A stretch of DNA of 64,000 bases from Lederbergia galactosidilytica (GTDB lineage: Bacteria; Bacillota; Bacilli; Bacillales; Bacillaceae_C), in assembly GCF_017873565.1 (NCBI RefSeq), contig NZ_JAGGKH010000002.1, forward strand, positions 124,001 to 188,000, written 5' to 3'. The translations under genes were made by a program, and so were the position numbers. Below the pieces are notes generated by a model. That model ran no database searches. It saw nothing but the letters and a program-made list of their open reading frames with translations, and had not been told where the DNA came from. Positions 50,012 through 57,867 of the stretch are shown here, in pieces. Position 1 is the stretch's first letter, and each line of letters starts with the position of its first letter.

Positions 50012-50569
50012 TCATACCTCAAGTACTTCTTGTTCTTTTTCCTTTGTAATCGCATCAATTTGGTTAATATGCTCATCTGTTATTTTTTGAATATCATTTG
50101 TGTAACCACGAAGCTCATCTTCCGTAATATCACCTGATTTTTCAAGCTTCTTAAGGTCCTCATTTCCATCACGTCTGATATTTCGTATCACTATTTTAGC
50201 ATTTTCAGATTCCTTTTTCACAAGCTTGACTAGCTCTTTCCTGCGTTCCTCAGTAAGTTGCGGGATCGTCAGTCTAATTAATGAACCGTCATTAGCTGGA
50301 TTCAAACCAAGATCTGATTTTAAAATAGCTTTTTCTATATCGCCAATAATGGTCTTATCATATGGTTGTATAACCAACATTCTTGCTTCTGGAACAGAAA
50401 TGGACGCCATTTGATTAATTGGCGTTGGTGCGCCATAATAGTCTACCGAAATTTTATCTAATAGAGATGCATTGGCACGTCCAGCCCGGATACTTGAAAG
50501 ATCTCTTTTATATGATTGAATCGATTTTTCCATTTTGTCTTTAGTACTAGAAATAACTTGATTTGTCAT
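50012..50569 (-). CDS. frr: ribosome recycling factor
   Basis: Frr, 185 residues, splits post-termination ribosomes with EF-G. The [23 protein letters not shown] and [12 protein letters not shown]-like ([12 protein letters not shown]) segments are diagnostic. The ATG overlaps the pyrH stop by one base (TAATG), and the terminator follows 12 bases after its stop. Confidence 0.97.
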   Translation of the reverse strand: MTNQVISSTKDKMEKSIQSYKRDLSSIRAGRANASLLDKISVDYYGAPTPINQMASISVPEARMLVIQPYDKTIIGDIEKAILKSDLGLNPANDGSLIRLTIPQLTEERRKELVKLVKKESENAKIVIRNIRRDGNEDLKKLEKSGDITEDELRGYTNDIQKITDEHINQIDAITKEKEQEVLEV

Positions 50570-51294
50570 TATTCCTTCCCCCTAACTAAAGTTCCAATTT
50601 GTTCACCCATAACAGCTCTCTTCACGTTTCCACTTTCTGTAAACGAGAAAACGATAAGTGGGATATCATTATCCATACATAAAGATGAAGCAGTAGAATC
50701 CATAACTCCCAAACCTTCTTTTAAGACGTCTAAATAAGAAAGCTGTTCATATTTCTTAGCATCTTTATCAAGCTTAGGATCAGCGTTATAAACACCATCG
50801 ACATTGTTTTTCGCCATTAGAATTACCTCAGCTTCAATTTCAGCAGCTCTTAAGGCAGCAGTTGTATCTGTGGAGAAGTAAGGATTTCCGGTTCCAGCCG
50901 CAAAAATAACAACCCGCTGTTTCTCTAAATGACGAATTGCTCTTCTTCTAATATAAGGTTCAGCTACTTGACGCATATCAATTGATGTTTGAACACGCGT
51001 TTCAATTCCAAGTTGTTCGAGGCTATCTTGCAAGGCCAATGAATTCATTACTGTTGCCAGCATTCCCATATAATCGGCATTAGCGCGGTCCATACCCATT
51101 TCACTACCAATTTTTCCACGCCAAATATTTCCTCCACCGACAACAACAGCTATCTCAACACCTAATTCTGCAACTTCTTTTATTTGACTAGCAATCGACT
51201 TAATAACAGAGGGATTTATTCCAAATCCTTCCGCTCCCGCCAAAGCCTCGCCACTGAGTTTAAGAACCACTCTCTTGTATTTTGGCTTGTCCAT
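50569..51294 (-). CDS. pyrH: UMP kinase
   Basis: PyrH, 241 residues, phosphorylates UMP to UDP and is allosterically controlled. [10 protein letters not shown] at the start and [11 protein letters not shown] in the middle are family signatures. I chose the ATG at 51294, just after GGAGG; an in-frame ATG at 51306 precedes that site. It is coupled to frr. A hairpin with a T run lies upstream, so pyrH may have its own promoter. Confidence 0.96.
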   Translation of the reverse strand: MDKPKYKRVVLKLSGEALAGAEGFGINPSVIKSIASQIKEVAELGVEIAVVVGGGNIWRGKIGSEMGMDRANADYMGMLATVMNSLALQDSLEQLGIETRVQTSIDMRQVAEPYIRRRAIRHLEKQRVVIFAAGTGNPYFSTDTTAALRAAEIEAEVILMAKNNVDGVYNADPKLDKDAKKYEQLSYLDVLKEGLGVMDSTASSLCMDNDIPLIVFSFTESGNVKRAVMGEQIGTLVRGKE

Positions 51295-51323
51295 ATGAAC
51301 CTCCATATTGTAATCTCTTATGT

Positions 51324-51366
51324 ATCTTTTTTAAAATAGGGAACACAGCTGTGCTCCCTATTTTAA
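51324..51366 (-). terminator. intrinsic terminator after tsf
   Basis: AAAATAGGGA-CACAG and CTGTG-TCCCTATTTT form a 16-base near-perfect palindrome (51333-51364), followed by AAAAAAG/T-rich sequence on the minus strand. Confidence 0.8.
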
Positions 51367-51492
51367 AAAGCGTAAACACTCATTTAGCGATATACAAACT
51401 TATAGAAATTCTAATATGATGGGTAGGTGACCACCTTCTAAAAAGCTTACTATCGCAGAGTGCTAGTCGCTGTTTTTAGACTTTTAGTAAAA

Positions 51493-52374
51493 TTATTTTT
51501 TAATTTGGCTCATAACTTCTTCTGCGAAGTTTTCTTGGCGTTTTTCAAGGCCTTCACCGACTTCATAACGTACAAAGTCTTGGACAGTTGCTCCTTTTGA
51601 CTCAACGAATTTGCGAACTTTTTGATCAGGATCTTTTACAAAAGATTGGTCAAGTAGGCAGATTTGTTCGAAGAATTTTCCTAAACGTCCTTCAACCATT
51701 TTTTCAACGATTTTTTCAGGTTTTCCTTCATTAAGAGCTTGTTGAGTTAATACTTGACGCTCACGATCAACTTCTTCTGCTGAAACTTGGTCACGAGAGA
51801 TATATTTAGGATTAATTGCGGCAATATGCATAGCAACATCTTTTGCCACATTCTGATCAGTTGTTCCTTCAAGTACAGTTAGCACACCGATTCTTCCACC
51901 CATATGCAAATATTCACCGAATGCACCTTGATCAGATTTCGTTTTCACTGCAAAACGGCGTAGAGTAATCTTTTCACCGATTTTTGCAATTGCACTGTTA
52001 ATATACTCACTAACGACTTGACCATTAGCCATTTTTTGTTCTAGAGCTGCTTCAACAGATGCCGGCTCATTATTAAGTAAATGTTCAGCTAGTTCTTTTA
52101 CAAGTTCTTGGAAAGTTTCGTTTTTAGCAACAAAGTCAGTTTCAGCATTCACTTCAAGAATAACAGCTTTGTTTCCTTCACTTAAAATGAAGGTAGTTCC
52201 TTCTGCCGCAATTCGATCCGCTTTTTTAGCTGCTGAAGCAATCCCTTTTTCGCGAAGAAAATCAATTGCTTCTTCCATATTACCATTTGTTTCAGTTAAA
52301 GCCTTTTTACAATCAAGCATTCCTGCGCCAGTTTTTTCACGCAGTTCTTTTACCATTTGTGCAGTAATTGCCAT
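51493..52374 (-). CDS. tsf: elongation factor Ts
   Basis: EF-Ts, 293 residues, nucleotide exchange factor for EF-Tu. The N-terminal UBA-like segment is [19 protein letters not shown], followed by [11 protein letters not shown] and the VAMHIAA core. It lies downstream of rpsB, but about 360 bases away and beyond both a palindromic element and a terminator-like hairpin, an unusual separation. Confidence 0.97.
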   Translation of the reverse strand: MAITAQMVKELREKTGAGMLDCKKALTETNGNMEEAIDFLREKGIASAAKKADRIAAEGTTFILSEGNKAVILEVNAETDFVAKNETFQELVKELAEHLLNNEPASVEAALEQKMANGQVVSEYINSAIAKIGEKITLRRFAVKTKSDQGAFGEYLHMGGRIGVLTVLEGTTDQNVAKDVAMHIAAINPKYISRDQVSAEEVDRERQVLTQQALNEGKPEKIVEKMVEGRLGKFFEQICLLDQSFVKDPDQKVRKFVESKGATVQDFVRYEVGEGLEKRQENFAEEVMSQIKK

Positions 52375-52429
52375 ATTATAGTCCTCCCTATTCTGCTGTC
52401 AATTTTTAAGTATTAAAGGAATCTTATCT

Positions 52430-52470
52430 TTTAAAAAAGGTGATAAGTGTTTACCACTCCATCACCTTTG
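52430..52470 (-). terminator. terminator/attenuator between rpsB and tsf
   Basis: AAAGGTGAT...ATCACCTTT (52436-52469), with an inner AGTG/CACT pair, is followed by TTTTTTA on the minus strand. Confidence 0.8.
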
Positions 52471-52516
52471 TTCGTCACGATTATGAATTGGTCTGTCTCG
52501 CAACACTATTAATATG

Positions 52517-52725
52517 TGTTCAAAAATAAGGTGAAAGCGACCGGGTGTTCAAGGTGGCACGGTTTCAAGCAGTCCAATGTATTTAGTTAGATACATGAGC
52601 AACAGAGAAACTAGCCAACAAACTTGCTCTAGTGTATGGTGACTTCTACATTCGACACAGGATGAGTCGCCTTCAATTGAAGATCTCCATACCTTAGCCC
52701 CATTTTCACCAATATTTTCTGAACA
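52517..52725. repeat. TGTTCAAAAA-type palindromic intergenic element (copy F)
   Basis: The left end TGTTCAAAAATAAGGTGAAA is inverted at the right end (complement TGTTCAGAAAATATTGGTGAAA). The right end stops eight bases short of the rpsB stop codon. The interior differs from copies A and B. Confidence 0.7.
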
Positions 52726-52732
52726 TCATCTA

Positions 52733-53461
52733 TTAAACGTTAGCAGTATCAGATGCTTCCTCAGCTTCTTCAACTTCAACTTCTTTTTGAGCTTCAAGCA
52801 AAGCATCAGCCATTTTTGAAGTTAATAATTTAACCGCACGAATCGCATCGTCATTTGCTGGGATTACATAGTCAATTTCATCTGGATCACAGTTTGTATC
52901 AACAATACCTACGATTGGAATATTTAGTTTGCGTGCTTCTGCAACAGCAATTCTTTCCTTACGTGGGTCAATAATAAAAATAGCATCTGGAAGATCTTTC
53001 ATGTCTTTAATTCCACCCAAGAAGCGTACAAGTCGATCATATTCTTTCTTCAACATAACAACTTCTTTTTTAGGTAGTACTTCAAACGTACCATCTTCTT
53101 CCATTTTTTCAATTGCTTTCAAACGCTCAATTCTAGATTGGATGGTTTCAAAGTTAGTAAGAGTTCCACCAAGCCAGCGATGGTTTACATAATAATGCCC
53201 TGCACGTTCAGCTTCTTCTTTGACAGATTCTTGAGCTTGTTTTTTAGTTCCTACGAAAAGAACTTTTCCATTATTCTCAGCAAGCTCTCTCATAAAGTTA
53301 TAAGCTTCCTCAACCTTCTTAACTGTCTTTTGAAGGTCAATAATATAAATACCGTTACGCTCCGTGAAAATGTATTTTTTCATTTTAGGATTCCAACGGC
53401 GTGTTTGGTGTCCGAAATGTACACCTGCTTCTAATAATTGTTTCATTGAAATGACTGACAT
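52733..53461 (-). CDS. rpsB: 30S ribosomal protein S2
   Basis: S2, 242 residues. It begins [27 protein letters not shown] (only the conserved opening is cited), with the IDLQKT and FIIDPRKE segments and an acidic Glu/Val-rich tail. AGGAGGAAATAGGA precedes the ATG. A consensus-like sigma-A promoter lies 190 bases upstream, leaving a leader of about 185 bases that could be regulatory. Confidence 0.98.
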   Translation of the reverse strand: MSVISMKQLLEAGVHFGHQTRRWNPKMKKYIFTERNGIYIIDLQKTVKKVEEAYNFMRELAENNGKVLFVGTKKQAQESVKEEAERAGHYYVNHRWLGGTLTNFETIQSRIERLKAIEKMEEDGTFEVLPKKEVVMLKKEYDRLVRFLGGIKDMKDLPDAIFIIDPRKERIAVAEARKLNIPIVGIVDTNCDPDEIDYVIPANDDAIRAVKLLTSKMADALLEAQKEVEVEEAEEASDTANV

Positions 53462-53645
53462 TCCTATTTCCTCCTTGGTTTTTGATCCTCCGCTCTGGTC
53501 ATTTTTTGCGCAAACTGTTCAGAATTTGACTCAGGTTATTTGATCCCGAGGGGCTAGGCTTTGGAGCTAGATCAAAAGAGCAAGCATCCTTCTGCCTTAG
53601 AACAGCACCTTGCAACAAAATCGCAGAACGTGTGTATTAACACCA
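53462..53645 (-). promoter_or_regulatory. rpsB leader, candidate structured RNA
   Basis: From the inferred start point near 53645, the leader contains TTTGATC...GATCAAA enclosing about 25 bases and ends at the AAGGAGG site. Ribosomal protein leaders often bind their product; I cannot match this one to a named family. Confidence 0.4.
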
Positions 53646-53651
53646 TCAATG

Positions 53652-53680
53652 AATATAGCATAAACTAAACAGCATATCAA
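53652..53680 (-). promoter_or_regulatory. sigma-A promoter of rpsB
   Basis: On the minus strand TTGATA (53675-53680) and TATATT (53652-53657) are separated by exactly 17 bases. Confidence 0.7.
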
Positions 53681-53699
53681 GTATTAAGAATTATAAGTT

Positions 53700-54231
53700 C
53701 ATCTATTTTTTCATGAGGCTGGGACAAAAGTGTCTTCGCTTGAGTAAAGTCCGAACTATTAGCGTGAAAATAACCCACTCCGGAAATATACTTCGCTTCC
53801 GAAGGCCTACAGGATGGGGGCATGCAGGCGTTGCGACGTACCAGGAAGTACTAGTGTAGGTGAAGCAACAGGAAGTTGCGCTTTGAGCCTGCCGCCAGGA
53901 CGGCGCGAACTTAGCTTGCTTTCCCTAGTGTCAAGCCTCCTCAGGCTTAGCATTTTAGTTATGTCCTTTCAAGTAAAAAGTAGTCTATCTTTCACTATAA
54001 TCAAGCCTAAAAATAAACGAGTAAAGTTACATAACCTAAATTTTAATATGATGGTAGATAATTTTAACGATTAGTTCTGCTAAACTTTATTGGTCATTCT
54101 TTTTAATGAATCCTTCTTAGGGGGCCAATGTCCTGTATGGGAATGAATGAATCAATCCTTCATTATGATATGTCTACCAAAACTGTTGCTAGGATCACAA
54201 CGATTTATGAGTTTGCCCCTTTTATTTGTAA
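53700..54231. other. swrB-rpsB intergenic region with repeat-like segments
   Basis: No gene is supported. GAGGCTGGGACAAAA (53717-53731) resembles a motif common in Firmicute intergenic DNA. From about 53778 (CGGAAATATACTTCGCTTCC) to 53960 the sequence is G+C-rich and looks like a diverged Bacillus intergenic repeat. A plus-strand open frame here (53814-54074) has no coding character. Confidence 0.45.
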
Positions 54232-54284
54232 AAAACAAAAAAAAGCATTCGAAGAGCTGATTTATCACTCAAAATTTCGAATGC
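54232..54284 (-). terminator. intrinsic terminator after swrB
   Basis: GCATTCGAA (54245-54253) and TTCGAATGC (54276-54284) form the stem; a run of eight T residues follows on the minus strand. It closes the flagellar/chemotaxis operon. Confidence 0.85.
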
Positions 54285-54324
54285 CTGATCCTAATTAAAA
54301 CATTTGATTGTTTTAAAACAAAAA

Positions 54325-54876
54325 TTAAGAATGCATGTTTTTAAATTTTAAAGCGAGTGTTACTTCCGTTTTTCCTTTGTTTAATCGCTGAGCAATTTCC
54401 TCGATAGACAAGCCCTTAGCATGAAGGGAGTGAACTTGATCCGTAAATAAATTTTCATCGGACAAAGTTTCTATACCCCCCTCAATATCCCCTTCATTCT
54501 CTTTCATTTCCAACTGCTCAGCATAATTTACAAGATAGGCTTTTTCCGCTTGCATTCTCGTAAAGTTTTTCATTTCGACTCCTGGTTGATAATCCTCTTG
54601 TTGGTTTTCTCTCTCAACGGTTTCTTCGCTTTTATCGTCACCCATATCCTTAGCCTGTTGTGTTTTACGTAGGTCATCCAACTTAGACATAAAAAATTGG
54701 TTCTCTTCCTTAATTTCTAATAAAAAGCTTGTCATTAATTCTTCTGTCTCTGCTTGCACTTTTTGCTGGGCTTTTTCCATCTCCATTAGCCGATTTTGTC
54801 GCATATATAATAATACAACAGTAAAAATTAAAATTGCGTTTAAAACAAATAAAAGGAAGATTAATGCACTTGTCAA
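54325..54876 (-). CDS. swrB: SwrB-like swarming motility protein (DUF6115)
   Basis: A 183-residue bitopic protein: one transmembrane helix (about 4-25), a Glu/Gln-rich coiled-coil middle (about 30-150) and a C-terminal helix-turn-helix-like segment, LSIEEIAQRLNKGKTEVTLALKFK (family hallmark; first residues only cited as SIEEIAQRLNKGKTE). In B. subtilis SwrB promotes flagellar type III assembly and swarming. The start is TTG after AGGG. It is the last gene of the operon. Confidence 0.82.
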   Translation of the reverse strand: MTSALIFLLFVLNAILIFTVVLLYMRQNRLMEMEKAQQKVQAETEELMTSFLLEIKEENQFFMSKLDDLRKTQQAKDMGDDKSEETVERENQQEDYQPGVEMKNFTRMQAEKAYLVNYAEQLEMKENEGDIEGGIETLSDENLFTDQVHSLHAKGLSIEEIAQRLNKGKTEVTLALKFKNMHS

Positions 54877-54884
54877 TTGTATCC

Positions 54885-55205
54885 CTACCCACTATAATCT
54901 ATTCTTTTTCCTTTATAAGGATGTTTTTCATTAGCCGATTTTTTTTCAGATATTTGCTCCCTTTTATTTAAATTGGAATGATGATTTTTTTGATCCTTAG
55001 GAGCACCATCTTCGTTTCTTAATCGAACCTCATCATTCTCATCCAAACTATTTACTCTTTTTCGCTCTATTTCCGTTTTATCCTTTGATTCTTCCTTAGC
55101 TTGTTCGGACATAATCTGTCCTCTTTGCTGTAACTGTTCTGTTATCTTCCCTGCTTCCATTGTTCTAGGGAGTGCTACCTGCAATTCAATTAATTTTAAA
55201 CTCAT
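54885..55205 (-). CDS. small conserved-looking protein between sigD and swrB
   Basis: A 106-residue highly charged, probably disordered soluble protein; I cannot assign a function. The first 30 residues (SLKLIELQVALPRTMEAGKI) look conserved-type, and similar short proteins with an ELQVALPRT-like opening occur beside sigD in other bacilli, from memory. The rest is Lys/Glu/Asp/Asn-rich. GGGGG precedes the ATG. In B. subtilis no gene lies at this position. Confidence 0.65.
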   Translation of the reverse strand: MSLKLIELQVALPRTMEAGKITEQLQQRGQIMSEQAKEESKDKTEIERKRVNSLDENDEVRLRNEDGAPKDQKNHHSNLNKREQISEKKSANEKHPYKGKRIDYSG

Positions 55206-55217
55206 GGACTGCCCCCA

Positions 55218-55982
55218 TTATCGTTTTTTTAAAAGAATTACCTTTAACTTTGACAATGTTTTTGAATGGATTTGCGAAATTCTAGAAGTTGAAAGCTGCA
55301 TCACTTCACCAATCTCTGTAAATGTGAGCTCTTCCTTATAAAATAAACTCAATACTAATTGTTCTTTTTCAGTTAAATCCTTAATTGCCTCTGTCAGTTC
55401 ACTAAGCCACTCTTTTTTCACAAGTTGATCTTCAGGTCCTAGTGACTCTTGATCTTTAATTGAATGAACTGAATGATCTCCTTCTTCATTCATAGCTATT
55501 TTTTCGTCGATGGAAAGCACACTGGAAAACACATGCTCATTCAAAACGCGGCATACCTCATCTTCCGTATACCCACAATTTTTTGCAATCTCAGTAATAG
55601 ATGGTTTTCGCATCAAATGCTGTTCTAATTCATTTGTAGCGGCCTCTATTTTTTTTACTTTTTCCCTTGTACTTCTTGGTAGCCAGTCCTCTTTTCTTAA
55701 TCCATCAATAACAGCTCCTCTAATTCTAAAGGATGCATATGTATCGAATTTTAAGTCACGTGATATATCAAACTTATGCAGGGCATCTAATAATCCAGTC
55801 ATTCCTAAACTTTTCAATTCTTCTCTACTCACATTTTTGGGAAGTCCTACAGAAATACGCTGAACATGATATGAAACTAAGGGCATATATTTCTCAATCA
55901 ACATATTACCTGCATCAGCATCCCGAGAATGAATCCATAAATCCCAACATTTTTGCTCTTCAAGCGGTGGTGAGTTCGACAT
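55218..55982 (-). CDS. sigD: RNA polymerase sigma-D (FliA family)
   Basis: A 254-residue sigma-28 factor for late flagellar, chemotaxis and autolysin genes. Region 2 includes DLKFDTYASFRIRGAVIDGLR, and region 4.2 near the C-terminus has LTFTEIGEVMQLSTSRISQIH. The start follows AGGAGGAGA. Promoter-distal position in the long fla/che operon is important for sigma-D levels in B. subtilis; a palindromic element (56012-56233) lies just upstream here. Confidence 0.97.
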   Translation of the reverse strand: MSNSPPLEEQKCWDLWIHSRDADAGNMLIEKYMPLVSYHVQRISVGLPKNVSREELKSLGMTGLLDALHKFDISRDLKFDTYASFRIRGAVIDGLRKEDWLPRSTREKVKKIEAATNELEQHLMRKPSITEIAKNCGYTEDEVCRVLNEHVFSSVLSIDEKIAMNEEGDHSVHSIKDQESLGPEDQLVKKEWLSELTEAIKDLTEKEQLVLSLFYKEELTFTEIGEVMQLSTSRISQIHSKTLSKLKVILLKKR

Positions 55983-56011
55983 CCTATCTCCTCCTCACAT
56001 GAATAAATACA

Positions 56012-56233
56012 GTTCAAAAAGTTACCAAGATAATTAAATCGCGAAGTCTCAAACACAGAAAAACTTCTCTGAAGCCGCATCGCACTATGGAAAAAAATTC
56101 GAGTGGCGGACTTGCGTATGTGTACTGATGACTTCCCTGTTGGCGATTTTACTTGCCTTCCTCTGATCCAAGAGCAGCTTAATACAAAGCTAATAAAGCG
56201 TTTCTCCCCCCAACATTTGGTGGCTTTTTGAAC
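56012..56233. repeat. TGTTCAAAAA-type palindromic intergenic element (copy D)
   Basis: Ends GTTCAAAAAG and CTTTTTGAAC are perfectly inverted, with an inner TTACC/GGTGG pair. It fills the cheD-sigD gap inside what should be one transcript. Confidence 0.65.
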
Positions 56234-56260
56234 ATCCCTCTATAAGCGTTCCTCACTAGT

Positions 56261-56755
56261 CTATATTTCAAGGGCTTCATGATAAGCCTTTCTAATATAT
56301 AAAATAGAAGAGTCTGGAACAAATTCAATGGTTCTCCCACTATTTCCCCCTGTATCTTCTCCGATGAGAGGGATACTTAGATTTTTTAGTTCTCGTTTCA
56401 CTGCTTCCACATTCCTCGGTCCAATTCTCATCTGTTCCGTTTGTTTAGCAAACTGAAACATTTGAGCGCCTCCAGCAATTTTAGCTTTTAATTGGTTACG
56501 AATAGCGCCTCTTGTCAGCAAATCCGTGACAAGTTTCTTAATTGCGGTATCAGCAAACTTAGCAACATTTAATTGTTGTCTTCCTTTGGCAAGCGAAGAA
56601 TCTGGCAACATAATATGTGCAAGTCCTGCTATTTGCGAATGTTGATCATAAATCACGACACCTACACAAGAACCAAGACCAGCGGTTCTAATCGAATTTG
56701 GAGCTTTTACTACATCCATATCTGCTATCCCTACACGCACTACTGTCTCAATCAT
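56261..56755 (-). CDS. cheD: chemoreceptor glutamine deamidase CheD
   Basis: A 164-residue CheD that deamidates receptor glutamines and partners with CheC in adaptation. The catalytic cysteine is in AGLGSCVGV and the histidine in GLAHIMLPDS. The start is the ATG nine bases after GGAG; the extension to 56791 lies in cheC. It overlaps cheC by eight bases. Confidence 0.95.
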   Translation of the reverse strand: MIETVVRVGIADMDVVKAPNSIRTAGLGSCVGVVIYDQHSQIAGLAHIMLPDSSLAKGRQQLNVAKFADTAIKKLVTDLLTRGAIRNQLKAKIAGGAQMFQFAKQTEQMRIGPRNVEAVKRELKNLSIPLIGEDTGGNSGRTIEFVPDSSILYIRKAYHEALEI

Positions 56756-57392
56756 CGATTTTGACTCCAAGCTTTTGGAAGATCGTAGCAAAAGAGCTTG
56801 GGTCCGGCAGTAGGAAAAAATGTCCTTTTACACTTTCGGAATCATCAACTGTTTCTTCATCATTTAATGCTGTATCAATAACAATTGCGTAATCCTGTGA
56901 TTGAGAAAGTTCAATTAATCCATAACTAATAATGGCACCAGCCATATCGATACTAATAGAAGGAACAGAAGCGTGTAATCGTAAACCCGTAAAATCAGAT
57001 AGAGATGTTAAATAGGAGCCTGTTAGGATATTCCCTAACTCCTGCATCGCCGACAACGCCATTTCCGAATAAGGTGGTTGTGAAAAGGAAAAAGTATCGT
57101 CCTTTGTTAGCTTTTGCACCAGCTTTGTTGCTTGTTCAAGCGGCAAAATAAAGAACATACTACCTGAAGCATCTCCCTCAACCCGTAAAAAGATCGCCGT
57201 AACAATTTTATCATGACCGCCGGCTAATTCTAGCATCTGATCAAATGTAATGATACGTGCAGTCGGTACTTTCATTTCAATATTTTTCCCTGTTAAAACA
57301 GATAGCGCTGTGGCAGCATTCCCGGCACCAATATTACCGATTTCTTTCAAGATATCAAGGTGAAATGGAGTAATTTCTGTCTCAAACTCCAT
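56748..57392 (-). CDS. cheC: CheY-P phosphatase CheC
   Basis: A 214-residue CheC that dephosphorylates CheY-P and is stimulated by CheD. Both E-x3-N sites are visible: ILKEIGNIGAGNAATAL near the N-terminus and AMQELGNILTGSYL in the middle. It overlaps cheW by 11 bases and cheD by 8, so all three are coupled. Confidence 0.96.
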   Translation of the reverse strand: MEFETEITPFHLDILKEIGNIGAGNAATALSVLTGKNIEMKVPTARIITFDQMLELAGGHDKIVTAIFLRVEGDASGSMFFILPLEQATKLVQKLTKDDTFSFSQPPYSEMALSAMQELGNILTGSYLTSLSDFTGLRLHASVPSISIDMAGAIISYGLIELSQSQDYAIVIDTALNDEETVDDSESVKGHFFLLPDPSSFATIFQKLGVKIDD

Positions 57393-57852
57393 TGTTCATT
57401 TTCCTTAATTCAGGCGGTTTTATCGTTAATTCTAAATCGAGTAGAATTAATAACCTATGATCTATATTGGCTACTCCCGAAATATATTCTTCAGCAATAG
57501 AACCCGCCACATTGGGACAAGGTTCGATCGCTTTTACAGGTATATCTAAGACATCATTTGCTTCATCTACGATCATGCCAACCGTAATATCATCCCAGGT
57601 TACAATAATAATTCGCGTATTATCTGAATGATCGTGATCTCCAATCTCAAATCGTTGTTTTAAATCAATAATTGGAATGATGATTCCTCGTAAATTAATA
57701 ACCCCCTTTATAAAAGAAGGCATATTGGGGACTCTAGTTATATGGAGCATTTTTTCAATAGCTGTTACATATTCTGCTGAAATACAATACTCTTTTTGAT
57801 TAAGGTTGAAGACGATCACTTTTTTCTCAGATTCAATCACTGCTTCATTCAC
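57382..57852 (-). CDS. cheW: chemotaxis coupling protein CheW
   Basis: A 156-residue CheW that links receptors to the CheA kinase. Motifs include NQKEYCISAEYVTAIEK, RVPNMPSFIKGVINLRG and IPIIDL, typical of the SH3-like fold. It lies 15 bases after cheA. Confidence 0.96.
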   Translation of the reverse strand: MNEAVIESEKKVIVFNLNQKEYCISAEYVTAIEKMLHITRVPNMPSFIKGVINLRGIIIPIIDLKQRFEIGDHDHSDNTRIIIVTWDDITVGMIVDEANDVLDIPVKAIEPCPNVAGSIAEEYISGVANIDHRLLILLDLELTIKPPELRKMNNGV

Positions 57853-57867
57853 AATCTTTCACTCCTT

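Noticed and set aside
53814-54074. Plus-strand 86-codon open frame
   Set aside because: It lies in G+C-rich repeat-like DNA with no ribosome-binding site; the Arg/Ser/Leu-rich composition is typical of non-coding frames.
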